This document shows, one piece after another, positions 42,636-50,765 of a stretch of 64,000 nucleotides of DNA. The first letter of the stretch is position 1. The number at the start of each line of letters is the position of its first letter. The notes under the pieces are model-generated. The model saw nothing but the letters and a program-made list of their open reading frames with translations, was not told the DNA's origin and searched no databases. Source of the DNA: Cribrihabitans_A neustonicus (GTDB taxonomy: Bacteria; Pseudomonadota; Alphaproteobacteria; Rhodobacterales; Rhodobacteraceae); the NCBI RefSeq assembly GCF_048820895.1, contig NZ_JBMERQ010000002.1, positions 124,001-188,000 of the forward strand, written 5' to 3'. Made by a program: the position numbers and the translations under genes.

Positions 42636-43751
42636 TCAGTACTGGCTGCCGAACCACTTGCGGTAGATGGCGTCATAGGTGCCGTCTTCCTGCAGGCTCA
42701 AGAGCACCCGGTTGACATCTTCCACCAGCGGCGACCCGGCCGGAAACACCAGCCCGTAGTTCTCCCGCAGGAAGGCCGGCCCCACAGTGCGGCCAAACTC
42801 ATGCCCGCCGTGCCGGATATAGTAGTTCAGCACCGGCGCATCGAAGACCACCGCGTTCAGCTCCCGTGCCTCGAAGGCGGCCAGCAGCGGTTTGAGCCCG
42901 GGATAGGCGGCATAGCCGATCTCGCGCCGGTCGAGGAAACCGGCCGCGGTGGAGCCTTCGATGGTGCCGACCTGCTTGCCGTAAAGGTCGTTGACCGAAT
43001 TCACCGAGCCGCTGATCGCCTCCACCGTCATCACCGCGGTGATCTTGGCGACAAAGACCGACACCACGAAGAGCGAGGAAATCACCAGCACCACGCCGAA
43101 GATGCGCCCGACCGGCGTGCGCGGCACCCGCTCCTCGAAACCGCCGTTCACCACCAGGTTCAGCGCCCACCAGAAGGACGGGAACCAGGCTTCCTTCAGG
43201 GGCCGGTCGAAATAGGGCTGGGCCCGGCGCTCGAAGCCCCACATCAGCATGCCGCCGCCCAGGAGCAGGACGAACGCGATGCCGATGGCCGCGGCAAGAT
43301 CCCAGGACAGCAGCGCCCGCAGCAGCGAGGGCGCGCGCACGTCATCGGCCTGCACCATGATCTGCAGGCCGCTCTCGAAGATCGGCTGGCTGAAGTCCAT
43401 CTCCACTTCGCGCGCCGCGGTAATCGAGATGTTGGCCGCCGCCAGGTCACTCTCGCCGCTGCGCACTCCGTCGAGCATGCCGGCAAAGCTATCGGTGCGG
43501 TTGACCGCGTAGCTCCAGCCTAGCCGGCTCGCTAGCGCGTCAAGGAGTTCCAGCGAGAAGCCGGTGTCACGGCCGCCCTCCAGCATCGAGAACGGCGGCC
43601 GGGTCACCGTGTTCACAGTCAGCACCTGGGCGGACAGCCACTGGCCCCAGAAGGACAGGGTGAGAAGGACGCAGAGACGGAAAACTCTCAAGGAAACGCT
43701 CGATGGCCTGAAAATGGATCTGTACAGTTCCCCTAGGCGGAACCCCGCCAC
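42636..43751 (-). CDS. Glutamate-receptor-like (GluR0-type) ligand-gated channel with atypical pore
   Basis: 371-residue membrane protein with the ionotropic glutamate receptor layout. A signal-like segment is followed by binding lobe S1 (RPPFSMLEGGRDTGFSLELL; ITAAREVEMDFSQPI), TM1 (about 151-173), pore loop (191-209), TM2 (214-238) and lobe S2 (VNDLYGKQVGTIEGSTAAGF; RENYGLVFPAGSPLVEDVNR). The pore loop aligns base-for-base in length with K+ channels: FWWA...RVPRTPVGR, but the filter T-V-G-Y-G-D is replaced by N-G-G-F-E-E. So it is a two-TM receptor channel of unknown selectivity, perhaps not a channel at all. GTG start at 43751 is uncertain; no good ribosome site. Confidence 0.82.
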   Translation of the reverse strand: MAGFRLGELYRSIFRPSSVSLRVFRLCVLLTLSFWGQWLSAQVLTVNTVTRPPFSMLEGGRDTGFSLELLDALASRLGWSYAVNRTDSFAGMLDGVRSGESDLAAANISITAAREVEMDFSQPIFESGLQIMVQADDVRAPSLLRALLSWDLAAAIGIAFVLLLGGGMLMWGFERRAQPYFDRPLKEAWFPSFWWALNLVVNGGFEERVPRTPVGRIFGVVLVISSLFVVSVFVAKITAVMTVEAISGSVNSVNDLYGKQVGTIEGSTAAGFLDRREIGYAAYPGLKPLLAAFEARELNAVVFDAPVLNYYIRHGGHEFGRTVGPAFLRENYGLVFPAGSPLVEDVNRVLLSLQEDGTYDAIYRKWFGSQY

Positions 43752-43884
43752 CGCGCAAGCATGGCGGGACGGTCCCGGGCGCAGCCGCCGCGGGGCGTGG
43801 CGGCCGCGCCGCAGGGCGCCGCCGATTGAACCGGCAGCCGATCCGCGCTAGGCCGGGGCTAGCCATTGTTCCCGGAGCCTCCCC

Positions 43885-45030
43885 ATGCCGCAGACCGATC
43901 CCGTCCAACTGACCGCCGAACTGATCCGCTGCCCCTCGGTCACGCCAGAAGAGGGCGGGGCGCTGGTGCTGCTGGAAAAGCTGCTGAGCGGGGCAGGGTT
44001 TGAATGCACCCGGGTCGACCGCGGCGGCATCGCCAACCTCTTTGCCCGCTGGGGCGAGAAGGGCCACCCGCGCACTTTCGGCTTCAATGGCCACACCGAC
44101 GTGGTGCCGCTTGGCGATGAAGCCGCCTGGACCATGGCGCCCTTCGGCGCGGAGATCAAAGACGGCGTGATGTACGGCCGCGGCGCCACCGACATGAAAT
44201 CGGGCGTCGCCGCCTTTGCCGCAGCCGCCATCGACTTCGTCCGCGAAACGCCCCCCGACGGCGCCGTGATCCTCACCATCACCGGGGACGAGGAAGGCGA
44301 CGCGGTGGACGGCACCACGGCGCTTCTGGAACACATGGAGCGCGCGGGCGAGAAGATGTCGGTCTGCCTCGTGGGGGAGCCGACCTGCCCCAGCACCATG
44401 GGCGAGATGATCAAGATCGGCCGCCGCGGCTCGCTCACCGCCTGGTTCACGGTGACCGGCGTGCAGGGCCACTCCGCCTACCCGCACCGCGCCAACAACC
44501 CCCTGAACGCGATGGCGCGGCTGATGGATCGGCTGGCGAGCCACGAGCTCGACCAGGGCACCGAGCATTTCGATGCCTCGACCCTCGCCGTGGTCACCAT
44601 CGACACCGGCAACCCCGCGACCAACGTGATCCCGGCGCAGAGCCGCGCCACCGTGAACATCCGCTTCAACGACGCGCATTCGGGCGCGAGCCTCACCGAT
44701 TGGCTGCAAGGCGAGGCTGACAAGGTGGCCGAGGAGTTCGGGCTGAAGATCGGCATGGAGGTGAAGATCTCCGGCGAAAGCTTCATCACGCCTCCGGGCG
44801 ATCTGTCAGGTCTGGTCTCCGCCGTGGTGGAGGCCGAGACCGGCGTGAAGCCCGAACTGTCCACCACCGGCGGCACCTCGGATGCGCGCTTTGTAAAGGA
44901 TCACTGCCCGGTGGTGGAGTTCGGGCTGGTCGGCAAGACCATGCATCAGGTCGACGAATGCGTGGAGGTAGCGCAGATCGAACAGCTGAAGGCCATCTAT
45001 ACCCGTATCCTGAAAGACTATTTCGCCTGA
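43885..45030 (+). CDS. dapE: Succinyl-diaminopimelate desuccinylase
   Basis: 381-residue zinc M20 peptidase-family enzyme that hydrolyses N-succinyl-L,L-diaminopimelate, giving succinate and L,L-DAP for lysine and peptidoglycan. Seen: FNGHTDVVPLGDEAAWTMAP (zinc His and Asp); YGRGATDMKSGVAAF (bridging Asp); TGDEEGDAVDGTTA (catalytic Glu, zinc Glu); and the final GKTMHQVDECV with zinc His. Starts at the ATG after a GGAGCC leader. Followed 12 bp later by the DUF2064 gene. Confidence 0.97.
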   Translation: MPQTDPVQLTAELIRCPSVTPEEGGALVLLEKLLSGAGFECTRVDRGGIANLFARWGEKGHPRTFGFNGHTDVVPLGDEAAWTMAPFGAEIKDGVMYGRGATDMKSGVAAFAAAAIDFVRETPPDGAVILTITGDEEGDAVDGTTALLEHMERAGEKMSVCLVGEPTCPSTMGEMIKIGRRGSLTAWFTVTGVQGHSAYPHRANNPLNAMARLMDRLASHELDQGTEHFDASTLAVVTIDTGNPATNVIPAQSRATVNIRFNDAHSGASLTDWLQGEADKVAEEFGLKIGMEVKISGESFITPPGDLSGLVSAVVEAETGVKPELSTTGGTSDARFVKDHCPVVEFGLVGKTMHQVDECVEVAQIEQLKAIYTRILKDYFA

Positions 45031-45041
45031 AGCACGCACCC

Positions 45042-45662
45042 ATGCGCGCGCGTCTCGTCATCATGCTGAAAGAGCCGCGGCCGGGGCGGGTGAAGACCCG
45101 GCTGGGCGGCGATATCGGGGTGATCCCGGCCACCTGGTGGTTCCGCCACCAGACCGCGCGGCTGATCCGGCGCCTGCGCGACCCGCGCTGGCAGATCGTA
45201 CTGGCAGTGGCGCCGGAGGGCGCGGTCCATTCCAAGGTTTGGCCCGCGGACCTGCCGCGGCTGGCGCAGGGCGGCGGCGATCTGGGGGCGCGGATGAAAC
45301 GGATGCTGAAGGCGGCGCCAGGCCCTCGCAGGCAAAGCCGGCGAATTGGGCCAACCTGCCTGATTGGTGGCGACATTCCCGGCATCACCCGCGCGCACAT
45401 CGCCCGCGCCTTTACCGCACTTGGCAATCATGACGCGGTCTTCGGCCCGGCAGAGGACGGCGGGTATTGGCTGGTAGGCGCGAAACACCCTTCCCGGCTG
45501 CCCGCAGGCCTTTTCGGAGACGTCCGCTGGTCCAGCGAACACGCGCTCGCTGACACACTCGCCACTGCACCCGGCCTGCGCATTGCCTTCACCGACACAC
45601 TGCGCGACGTCGATACCGCCGCGGATCTGAGCGCCGGCCTGCCGGAACGCCGCCTGCGCTGA
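45042..45662 (+). CDS. DUF2064 / TIGR04282-type glycosyltransferase-like protein
   Basis: 206-residue protein of a nucleotidyl/glycosyl-transferase-like family. Seen: RLVIMLKEPRPGRVKTRLGG (family N-terminal signature KxPxPGxVKTRL); GGGDLGARMKRMLKA; LIGGDIPGITRAHIARAFTA (IGxDxP metal loop); DAVFGPAEDGGYWLVGAKHP (PAxDGGYxLxG signature). Relatives act in arsenosugar biosynthesis or other sugar transfers. Starts 12 bp after dapE on the same strand, so probably co-transcribed. Function here is inferred from family only. Confidence 0.85.
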   Translation: MRARLVIMLKEPRPGRVKTRLGGDIGVIPATWWFRHQTARLIRRLRDPRWQIVLAVAPEGAVHSKVWPADLPRLAQGGGDLGARMKRMLKAAPGPRRQSRRIGPTCLIGGDIPGITRAHIARAFTALGNHDAVFGPAEDGGYWLVGAKHPSRLPAGLFGDVRWSSEHALADTLATAPGLRIAFTDTLRDVDTAADLSAGLPERRLR

Positions 45663-45719
45663 GCGGCGCAAACGCTTTTCCCCCATGACGCGCCCCGCGC
45701 GCCGTGCTAGGGCGGTCAC

Positions 45720-48002
45720 ATGAGCCGTATACCCTCCAAGGCCGAAATCCTCGACTGGATTTCCGCCAACCCGACGCAGACTGCAAAACGTGACATTGCC
45801 AAAGCCTTTGGCATCAAGGGCGCGGACCGCATCGACCTCAAGCGCCTGTTGAAGGAGCTGGAGGCCGAAGGCCACCTGCAGAAGCGCAAGAAGACCTACC
45901 GCGACCCGGACCAGCTGCCGCTCGTCACCGTGCTGCAGGTAAAGGCGCCGGATGACCATGGCGACCTCTACGGCCGCCCGCTGGAATGGCACGGCGAGGG
46001 CATCGAGCCGATCATCCTGATCCTCACCAAAGCCTCCGACCCGGCGCTTGGCGAAGGCGACCGCGTGCTGGCCCGGCTGACCGCGGTGCCCGATCAGGAC
46101 CACAACTACGAGGCCCGGCTGATCCGCCGCATCGCTTCCGGCCCCAAGCGAATCCTCGGGATCTTCCGCAGCGGTGCCGAGGGCGGCAGGGTGGTGCCGA
46201 TCGACAAGGCGTCCTCGGACGAGTGGATGGTGGCCCCCGACGCCACCGCCAAGGCCCGCGACGGCGAGCTGGTGGAGGCCGAGCAGGCCGGCCCCAAGTC
46301 CCGCGTCGGCCTGCCCCGCGCCCGCATCGTCGAGCGGCTGGGTGATCCGGCGGCGCCCAAGGCGGTGTCGCTCATCGCGATCCACCAGCACGGCATCCCC
46401 GACGACTTCCCCGAAGAGGTCCTGGCCGAGGCCGACGCGGTGAAGCCGCAGGGGCTGAAGGGCCGCGAAGACCTGCGCGAGCTGCCGCTGGTCACCATCG
46501 ACCCGGCCGATGCGCGCGACCACGACGACGCCTGCTATGCACAGGAGGACGACGATCCGGCAAACCCCGGCGGCTTTGTCATCTGGGTGGCGATTGCCGA
46601 TGTCGCCGCCTACGTGCGCCCGGGCTCGGCGCTCGACCGCGAGGCCCGCAAGCGGGGCAACTCCAGCTACTTCCCCGACCGCGTGGTGCCAATGCTGCCG
46701 GACCGGCTGTCGGGCGACCTCTGCTCCCTGCACGAGGGCGTGCCGCGGGCCTGTGTGGCTGTGCGGATGCAGATCGACGCCGAGGGCAACAAGCTCGGCC
46801 ACCGCTTCGTGCGCGGGCTGATGCGGTCCGCCGCCTCACTGAACTATCAGGAGGTGCAGGCAGCAAAAGACGGCACTCCGAACGAGAAGACCAAGCCGCT
46901 GCTGGAGACCGTGATCAAACCGCTCTACGGCGCCTACGCGGCCTTGCGGCGCGCCCGCGCCGCGCGCGAGCCGCTGGATCTGGATCTGCCGGAGCGCAAG
47001 ATCGTTCTGGACAAGGACGGCACCGTGACCTCGGTTGCCTTCCGCGACCGGCTGGATGCGCACAAGCTGATCGAGGAATTCATGATCCTCGCCAATGTCG
47101 CCGCCGCCGAGACGCTGATCAAAAAGCGCTCGCCGCTTCTGTTCCGCGTGCATGAGGAGCCGGCCCAGGACAAGCTGGAAGCGCTGCGGGAAACCGCCCG
47201 CGCCGCCGGGCTGAACCTGGCCAAGGGCCAGGTGCTGCAGACCCGCCACCTGAACGCGCTCCTGAACAGCGCCGCCGGGACCGAGGACGCGGAGCTCATC
47301 AACATCTCCACCCTGCGCTCGATGCAGCAGGCCTACTACAACCCGGAGAACTTCGGCCACTTCGGCCTCGCGCTCAGGAACTACGCGCATTTCACCTCGC
47401 CAATCCGCCGCTATGCCGACCTGATCGTGCACCGGTCGCTGATTTCGGCGCATGGCTGGAGCAACGATGGCCTCACGGCCGAGGAGATCGAGCGGCTGGA
47501 GCAGACCGCCACCCATATTTCCGATACCGAGCGCCGCTCGATGATTGCCGAGCGCGACACCACCGACCGATACCTCGCCGCCTACCTTAGCGAACGGGTC
47601 GGCAACGAATTTGCCGGCCGGATCAGCGGCATCGCCCGCTTCGGCGCCTTCGTGAAGCTGGACGAAACCGGCGCCGACGGGCTGGTGCCGGTGCGCTCGA
47701 TCGGGCGGGAGTTCTTCCATTTCGACCCGCAGGCCGGGACGCTCTCAGGCTCGGACACCGGGCTGACCCTGGCCATCGGCCAGCGCGTCACCGTGCGCCT
47801 GACCGAGGCTGCGCCGGTCACCGGCGGGCTGGAGCTGGAGCTCTTGTCGATTGAGGACGCCAAGCTGCCGCGCGGCGGCGGCCGGGGCGGCAGGGGCGGC
47901 CGGCGCAGCCCGGCGGGCCAGTCACCCAAACGCAAGGCCGCGAAGTCCAAGATCAAGACCGCCAAGGTCAAACGCAAGGTCGAGCGCAAGCGCCGCGGCT
48001 GA
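45720..48002 (+). CDS. rnr: Ribonuclease R
   Basis: 760-residue 3'-5' exoribonuclease that degrades structured RNA. Seen: an N-terminal helix-turn-helix-like region (AKRDIAKAFGIKGADRIDLK), cold-shock domains, the RNB catalytic core (TIDPADARDHDDACYAQ with catalytic Asp residues; FPDRVVPMLPDRLSGDLCSL; HFTSPIRRYADLIVH) and an S1 domain near 620-700 (RISGIARFGAFVKLDETGAD). The C-terminus is a lysine/arginine-rich tail (KRKAAKSKIKTAKVKRKVER), typical for RNA binding. Starts 58 bp after the DUF2064 gene. Confidence 0.97.
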   Translation: MSRIPSKAEILDWISANPTQTAKRDIAKAFGIKGADRIDLKRLLKELEAEGHLQKRKKTYRDPDQLPLVTVLQVKAPDDHGDLYGRPLEWHGEGIEPIILILTKASDPALGEGDRVLARLTAVPDQDHNYEARLIRRIASGPKRILGIFRSGAEGGRVVPIDKASSDEWMVAPDATAKARDGELVEAEQAGPKSRVGLPRARIVERLGDPAAPKAVSLIAIHQHGIPDDFPEEVLAEADAVKPQGLKGREDLRELPLVTIDPADARDHDDACYAQEDDDPANPGGFVIWVAIADVAAYVRPGSALDREARKRGNSSYFPDRVVPMLPDRLSGDLCSLHEGVPRACVAVRMQIDAEGNKLGHRFVRGLMRSAASLNYQEVQAAKDGTPNEKTKPLLETVIKPLYGAYAALRRARAAREPLDLDLPERKIVLDKDGTVTSVAFRDRLDAHKLIEEFMILANVAAAETLIKKRSPLLFRVHEEPAQDKLEALRETARAAGLNLAKGQVLQTRHLNALLNSAAGTEDAELINISTLRSMQQAYYNPENFGHFGLALRNYAHFTSPIRRYADLIVHRSLISAHGWSNDGLTAEEIERLEQTATHISDTERRSMIAERDTTDRYLAAYLSERVGNEFAGRISGIARFGAFVKLDETGADGLVPVRSIGREFFHFDPQAGTLSGSDTGLTLAIGQRVTVRLTEAAPVTGGLELELLSIEDAKLPRGGGRGGRGGRRSPAGQSPKRKAAKSKIKTAKVKRKVERKRRG

Positions 48003-48117
48003 CCCGGCACGCGCACAGCGCCGCAGGCAAGCTCCCGCCATTTCCGCGCTCGGGCCTTTTGTGCTGCACCCCCCGCCGCTAAGGTGGAGGGGAGCAGCAC
48101 GTTATTGAGGTATTCCC

Positions 48118-49446
48118 ATGCGTATTTGGTTAACGGCATCCCTGCTGGCAGGCGGCACTGCAATGGCGGGCACGGCCCCGCCCGACAGCTCTCTCAGACC
48201 CGAGACACGGCCCGGCGCCGCGGTATCCGGGAACACGGGTGCCATCCGCACCGCCAGCGCCGCGTCGCTGCGCCCGCTGGCGCGGCCGGACGGCTCGATT
48301 TCCCCCTCCCCCGAACAGGCCGCCGAAGACGCGCGCTTCCGGGAGTGGCTCACGGGATTCCGCGGCCGTGCCCAGGCGCAGGGCATCAGCGCCGCAACGC
48401 TGGAGGCTGCACTGGACGGCGTCACCCCCGACCCGGAGGTGATCCGCCGCGACCGCAACCAGTCCGAGTTCAGCAAGACGATCTGGCAGTATCTCGACAG
48501 CGCCGCGTCGGACACGCGGGTGAAGAACGGCCGCGCCGCCCTCGCCGCCCAGCAGCAGCGGCTGGAGAGGATCGAAGCTGCTTATGGCGTCGACAAGGAA
48601 GTGGTGGCGGCGATCTGGGGTCTGGAAAGCAGCTTTGGCAGCTTCCGCGGCAGCATGGACGTGGTGCGCTCGCTGGCGACGCTGGCCTTTGACGGGCGCC
48701 GCGGCGAGTTTTTCGAGGGCCAGCTGATCGCGGCGCTGCAGATCCTGCAGGCTGGCGACGTGCCGCCGCGCAAGATGACCGGCAGCTGGGCTGGCGCGAT
48801 GGGGCATACCCAGTTTATCCCGGCCTCCTACCTGCAGTTCGCGGTGGACTTCACCGGCGACGGCAAGCGCGACATCTGGTCGGATGACCCCTCGGACGCG
48901 CTTGCCTCCACCGCGGCCTACCTTAAGGAAGCGGGCTGGGTAACGGGGCAGCCCTGGGGCGTGGAGGTGCGGCTGCCTTCGGATTTCGACTACCGGCTGG
49001 CAGACCGGGAGATCACCAAGCAGCCGTCTGAATGGGCGCGTCTGGGTGTGCGCGGCATGAATGGTGACGCGGTGGCGGATCACGGGAAAGCCTCGATCCT
49101 GCTGCCTGCCGGGCAGCACGGCGCGGCCTTCATGATCTTCAAGAACTTCGCGGTGATCGAACGCTACAATGCCGCCGATGCCTATGTGATTGGGGTCGGG
49201 CACCTGTCGGATAGGCTGAAGGGCGCCGGACCGCTGCAAAGCAGCTGGCCGCGCGGCGACCGGGCGCTGAGCCGGGCTGAGCGTGAGGAGCTGCAGCGCC
49301 GGCTGACGGCGGCTGGCTTTGACACGCAGGGCGTGGACGGGCGCATCGGGCCCAACACGATCGACGCGGTGCGGGCCTTCCAGGACGCACGGGGGCTGGT
49401 GCCGGATGGCTATGCTTCCCCTGCGCTTCTGAAAGTGTTGCGGTAA
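48118..49446 (+). CDS. Lytic murein transglycosylase (MltB-like) with peptidoglycan-binding domain
   Basis: 442-residue periplasmic enzyme that cleaves peptidoglycan to anhydromuropeptides. N-terminal signal peptide (MRIWLTASLLAGGTAMAGTA), then an SLT_2 domain with the catalytic Glu in VAAIWGLESSFGSFRGSMDV, the signature TGSWAGAMGHTQFIPASYLQ, and a C-terminal PG_binding_1 domain (REELQRRLTAAGFDTQGVDG; RIGPNTIDAVRAFQDARGLV). Role in cell-wall turnover. It ends before a repeat copy and a strong bidirectional terminator. Confidence 0.94.
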   Translation: MRIWLTASLLAGGTAMAGTAPPDSSLRPETRPGAAVSGNTGAIRTASAASLRPLARPDGSISPSPEQAAEDARFREWLTGFRGRAQAQGISAATLEAALDGVTPDPEVIRRDRNQSEFSKTIWQYLDSAASDTRVKNGRAALAAQQQRLERIEAAYGVDKEVVAAIWGLESSFGSFRGSMDVVRSLATLAFDGRRGEFFEGQLIAALQILQAGDVPPRKMTGSWAGAMGHTQFIPASYLQFAVDFTGDGKRDIWSDDPSDALASTAAYLKEAGWVTGQPWGVEVRLPSDFDYRLADREITKQPSEWARLGVRGMNGDAVADHGKASILLPAGQHGAAFMIFKNFAVIERYNAADAYVIGVGHLSDRLKGAGPLQSSWPRGDRALSRAEREELQRRLTAAGFDTQGVDGRIGPNTIDAVRAFQDARGLVPDGYASPALLKVLR

Positions 49447-49448
49447 GC

Positions 49449-49527
49449 TTTCAGGGGCTTGAGGGGGGCGCCTCCCCTCGCCCGGATCTTGTCCAGGCTC
49501 ACCCTCAGGGTATTTTCCGTCAGAAAG
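49449..49527 (+). repeat. Dispersed hairpin repeat copy with divergent arms
   Basis: GAGGGGGGCGCCTCCCCTC (49461-49479) hairpin, then TCACCCTCAGGGTATTTTCC and CAGAAAGTAA. It has the same layout as the copy at 16928-16990 but with diverged bases. Confidence 0.7.
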
Positions 49528-49533
49528 TAACAG

Positions 49534-49561
49534 AACAGGCCCCGCTTGGGGGCCTGTTTTT
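49534..49561. terminator. Bidirectional terminator between transglycosylase and permease genes
   Basis: AACAGGCCCC (49534-49543) pairs with GGGGCCTGTT (49549-49558), followed by TTTTT on the plus strand. On the minus strand it is followed by CTGTTACTTTCT, so it can also close the polyamine ABC operon. Confidence 0.9.
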
Positions 49562-49584
49562 GGTTTTGGTCTGTGGTCCCTGCG

Positions 49585-50760
49585 TCAGCTTGGGGACATG
49601 CCGCGCAGGCGCTCGGAGCGGCGGCGCAGCATCTCGACCGTTGTGAGCAGCGCGATGGAGATCACCACCAGGATCGTCGCCACCGCAAGGATGGTGGGCG
49701 AGATCTGCTCGCGCAGACCGATGAACATCTGCCAGGGCAGCGTCTTCTGCCCGGCGGAGCCGACGAAGAGCACCACCACCACCTCGTCGAAGGAGGTGAT
49801 GAAGGCAAAGAGGCCGCCGGAGATCACGCCCGGCAGGATCAGGGGCATCTGCACCCGGAAGAAGGTGGTGACGGGCCCGGCACCCATGTTGGCCGCCGCT
49901 CGGGTGAGCGAGCGGTCGAAGCCCACCAGCGTTGCAGTGACGGTGATGATCACGAAGGGGATGCCGAGTGCCGCGTGCGCCAGCACCACGCCGAAGTAGG
50001 TGCCCTGCAGGCCGATCCGGCTGTAGAAGAAGTACATGCCCGCGGCCGAGATGATCAGCGGCACGATCATCGGCGAGATCAGGATTGCCATGATCGCGCG
50101 GCGGAAGGGCACATGCGGCTGGCTCAGGCCAATTGCCGCCAGGGTGCCGAAACCCACCGACAAGAGCGTCGCCATCGGCGCGATCTTCACCGAGTTCCAC
50201 AGCGCCTGCTGCCAGTCGTCGTTGGTAAAGAAGTCGCGGTAGTGCTTGAGCGAGTAGCCCTCGGGGTCGAAGCGCAGCATCTCGGGGGTGAAAGTAAAGA
50301 AGTCCTCGGCGTTGAAGCTCAGGGGCATCACCACCAGGATCGGCGTGATCAGGAAGACGAAGATCACCCCGCAGATCACCCGGAAGGCATAGTGCCAGAG
50401 CACCTGGCCCGGGGTGAGGTAGGGCGCCAGGTGGGCGCGGTAGCGGGAGGTCGCGATCCAGAACACGAACCAGCCGGTGAACCAGCCGAAGAGCGCGCCG
50501 ATGATGCCCGCCACGATACCGCCGAGCAGGAAGCCCGCCGCCGCGAAGACCGCGATCAGCAGCCAGCGCAGCGGGGATTCCTTTTCCGTGAGCCCGGCGG
50601 CCACGAAGCCGATCACGCCGAGGAGAACGGCACCAGCCAGCACCCCGATCAGGCCGGAGCCCTGGGCGGTGCCCACAAAGAGGCCGAAAAAGGCGCCTGC
50701 GGCGGCGGAAACGGCGGCGGTGAAACCGGGGGTTTGGTTTTCAACAGGTGTCAAAGCCAT
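49585..50760 (-). CDS. Polyamine-type ABC transporter permease with extra N-terminal membrane region
   Basis: 391-residue inner-membrane permease. The C-terminal 270 residues are a typical PotC/PotI-like permease with the EAA loop (FDRSLTRAAANMGAGPVTTF) and IPFVIITVTATLVG. The first about 120 residues are extra: three or four glycine-rich hydrophobic helices (AAVSAAAGAFFGLFVG; LAGAVLLGVIGFVAAGL; WLLIAVFAAAGFLLGGIVAG). Ordinary PotC proteins are about 260 residues. The start is 5 bp after the upstream permease stop, so the two are coupled. Fourth gene of the operon. Confidence 0.88.
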   Translation of the reverse strand: MALTPVENQTPGFTAAVSAAAGAFFGLFVGTAQGSGLIGVLAGAVLLGVIGFVAAGLTEKESPLRWLLIAVFAAAGFLLGGIVAGIIGALFGWFTGWFVFWIATSRYRAHLAPYLTPGQVLWHYAFRVICGVIFVFLITPILVVMPLSFNAEDFFTFTPEMLRFDPEGYSLKHYRDFFTNDDWQQALWNSVKIAPMATLLSVGFGTLAAIGLSQPHVPFRRAIMAILISPMIVPLIISAAGMYFFYSRIGLQGTYFGVVLAHAALGIPFVIITVTATLVGFDRSLTRAAANMGAGPVTTFFRVQMPLILPGVISGGLFAFITSFDEVVVVLFVGSAGQKTLPWQMFIGLREQISPTILAVATILVVISIALLTTVEMLRRRSERLRGMSPS

Positions 50761-50765
50761 ATCGG

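Noticed and set aside
45018..46802. 594-codon minus-strand frame opposite the DUF2064 gene and rnr
   Set aside because: Antisense of two well-supported genes.
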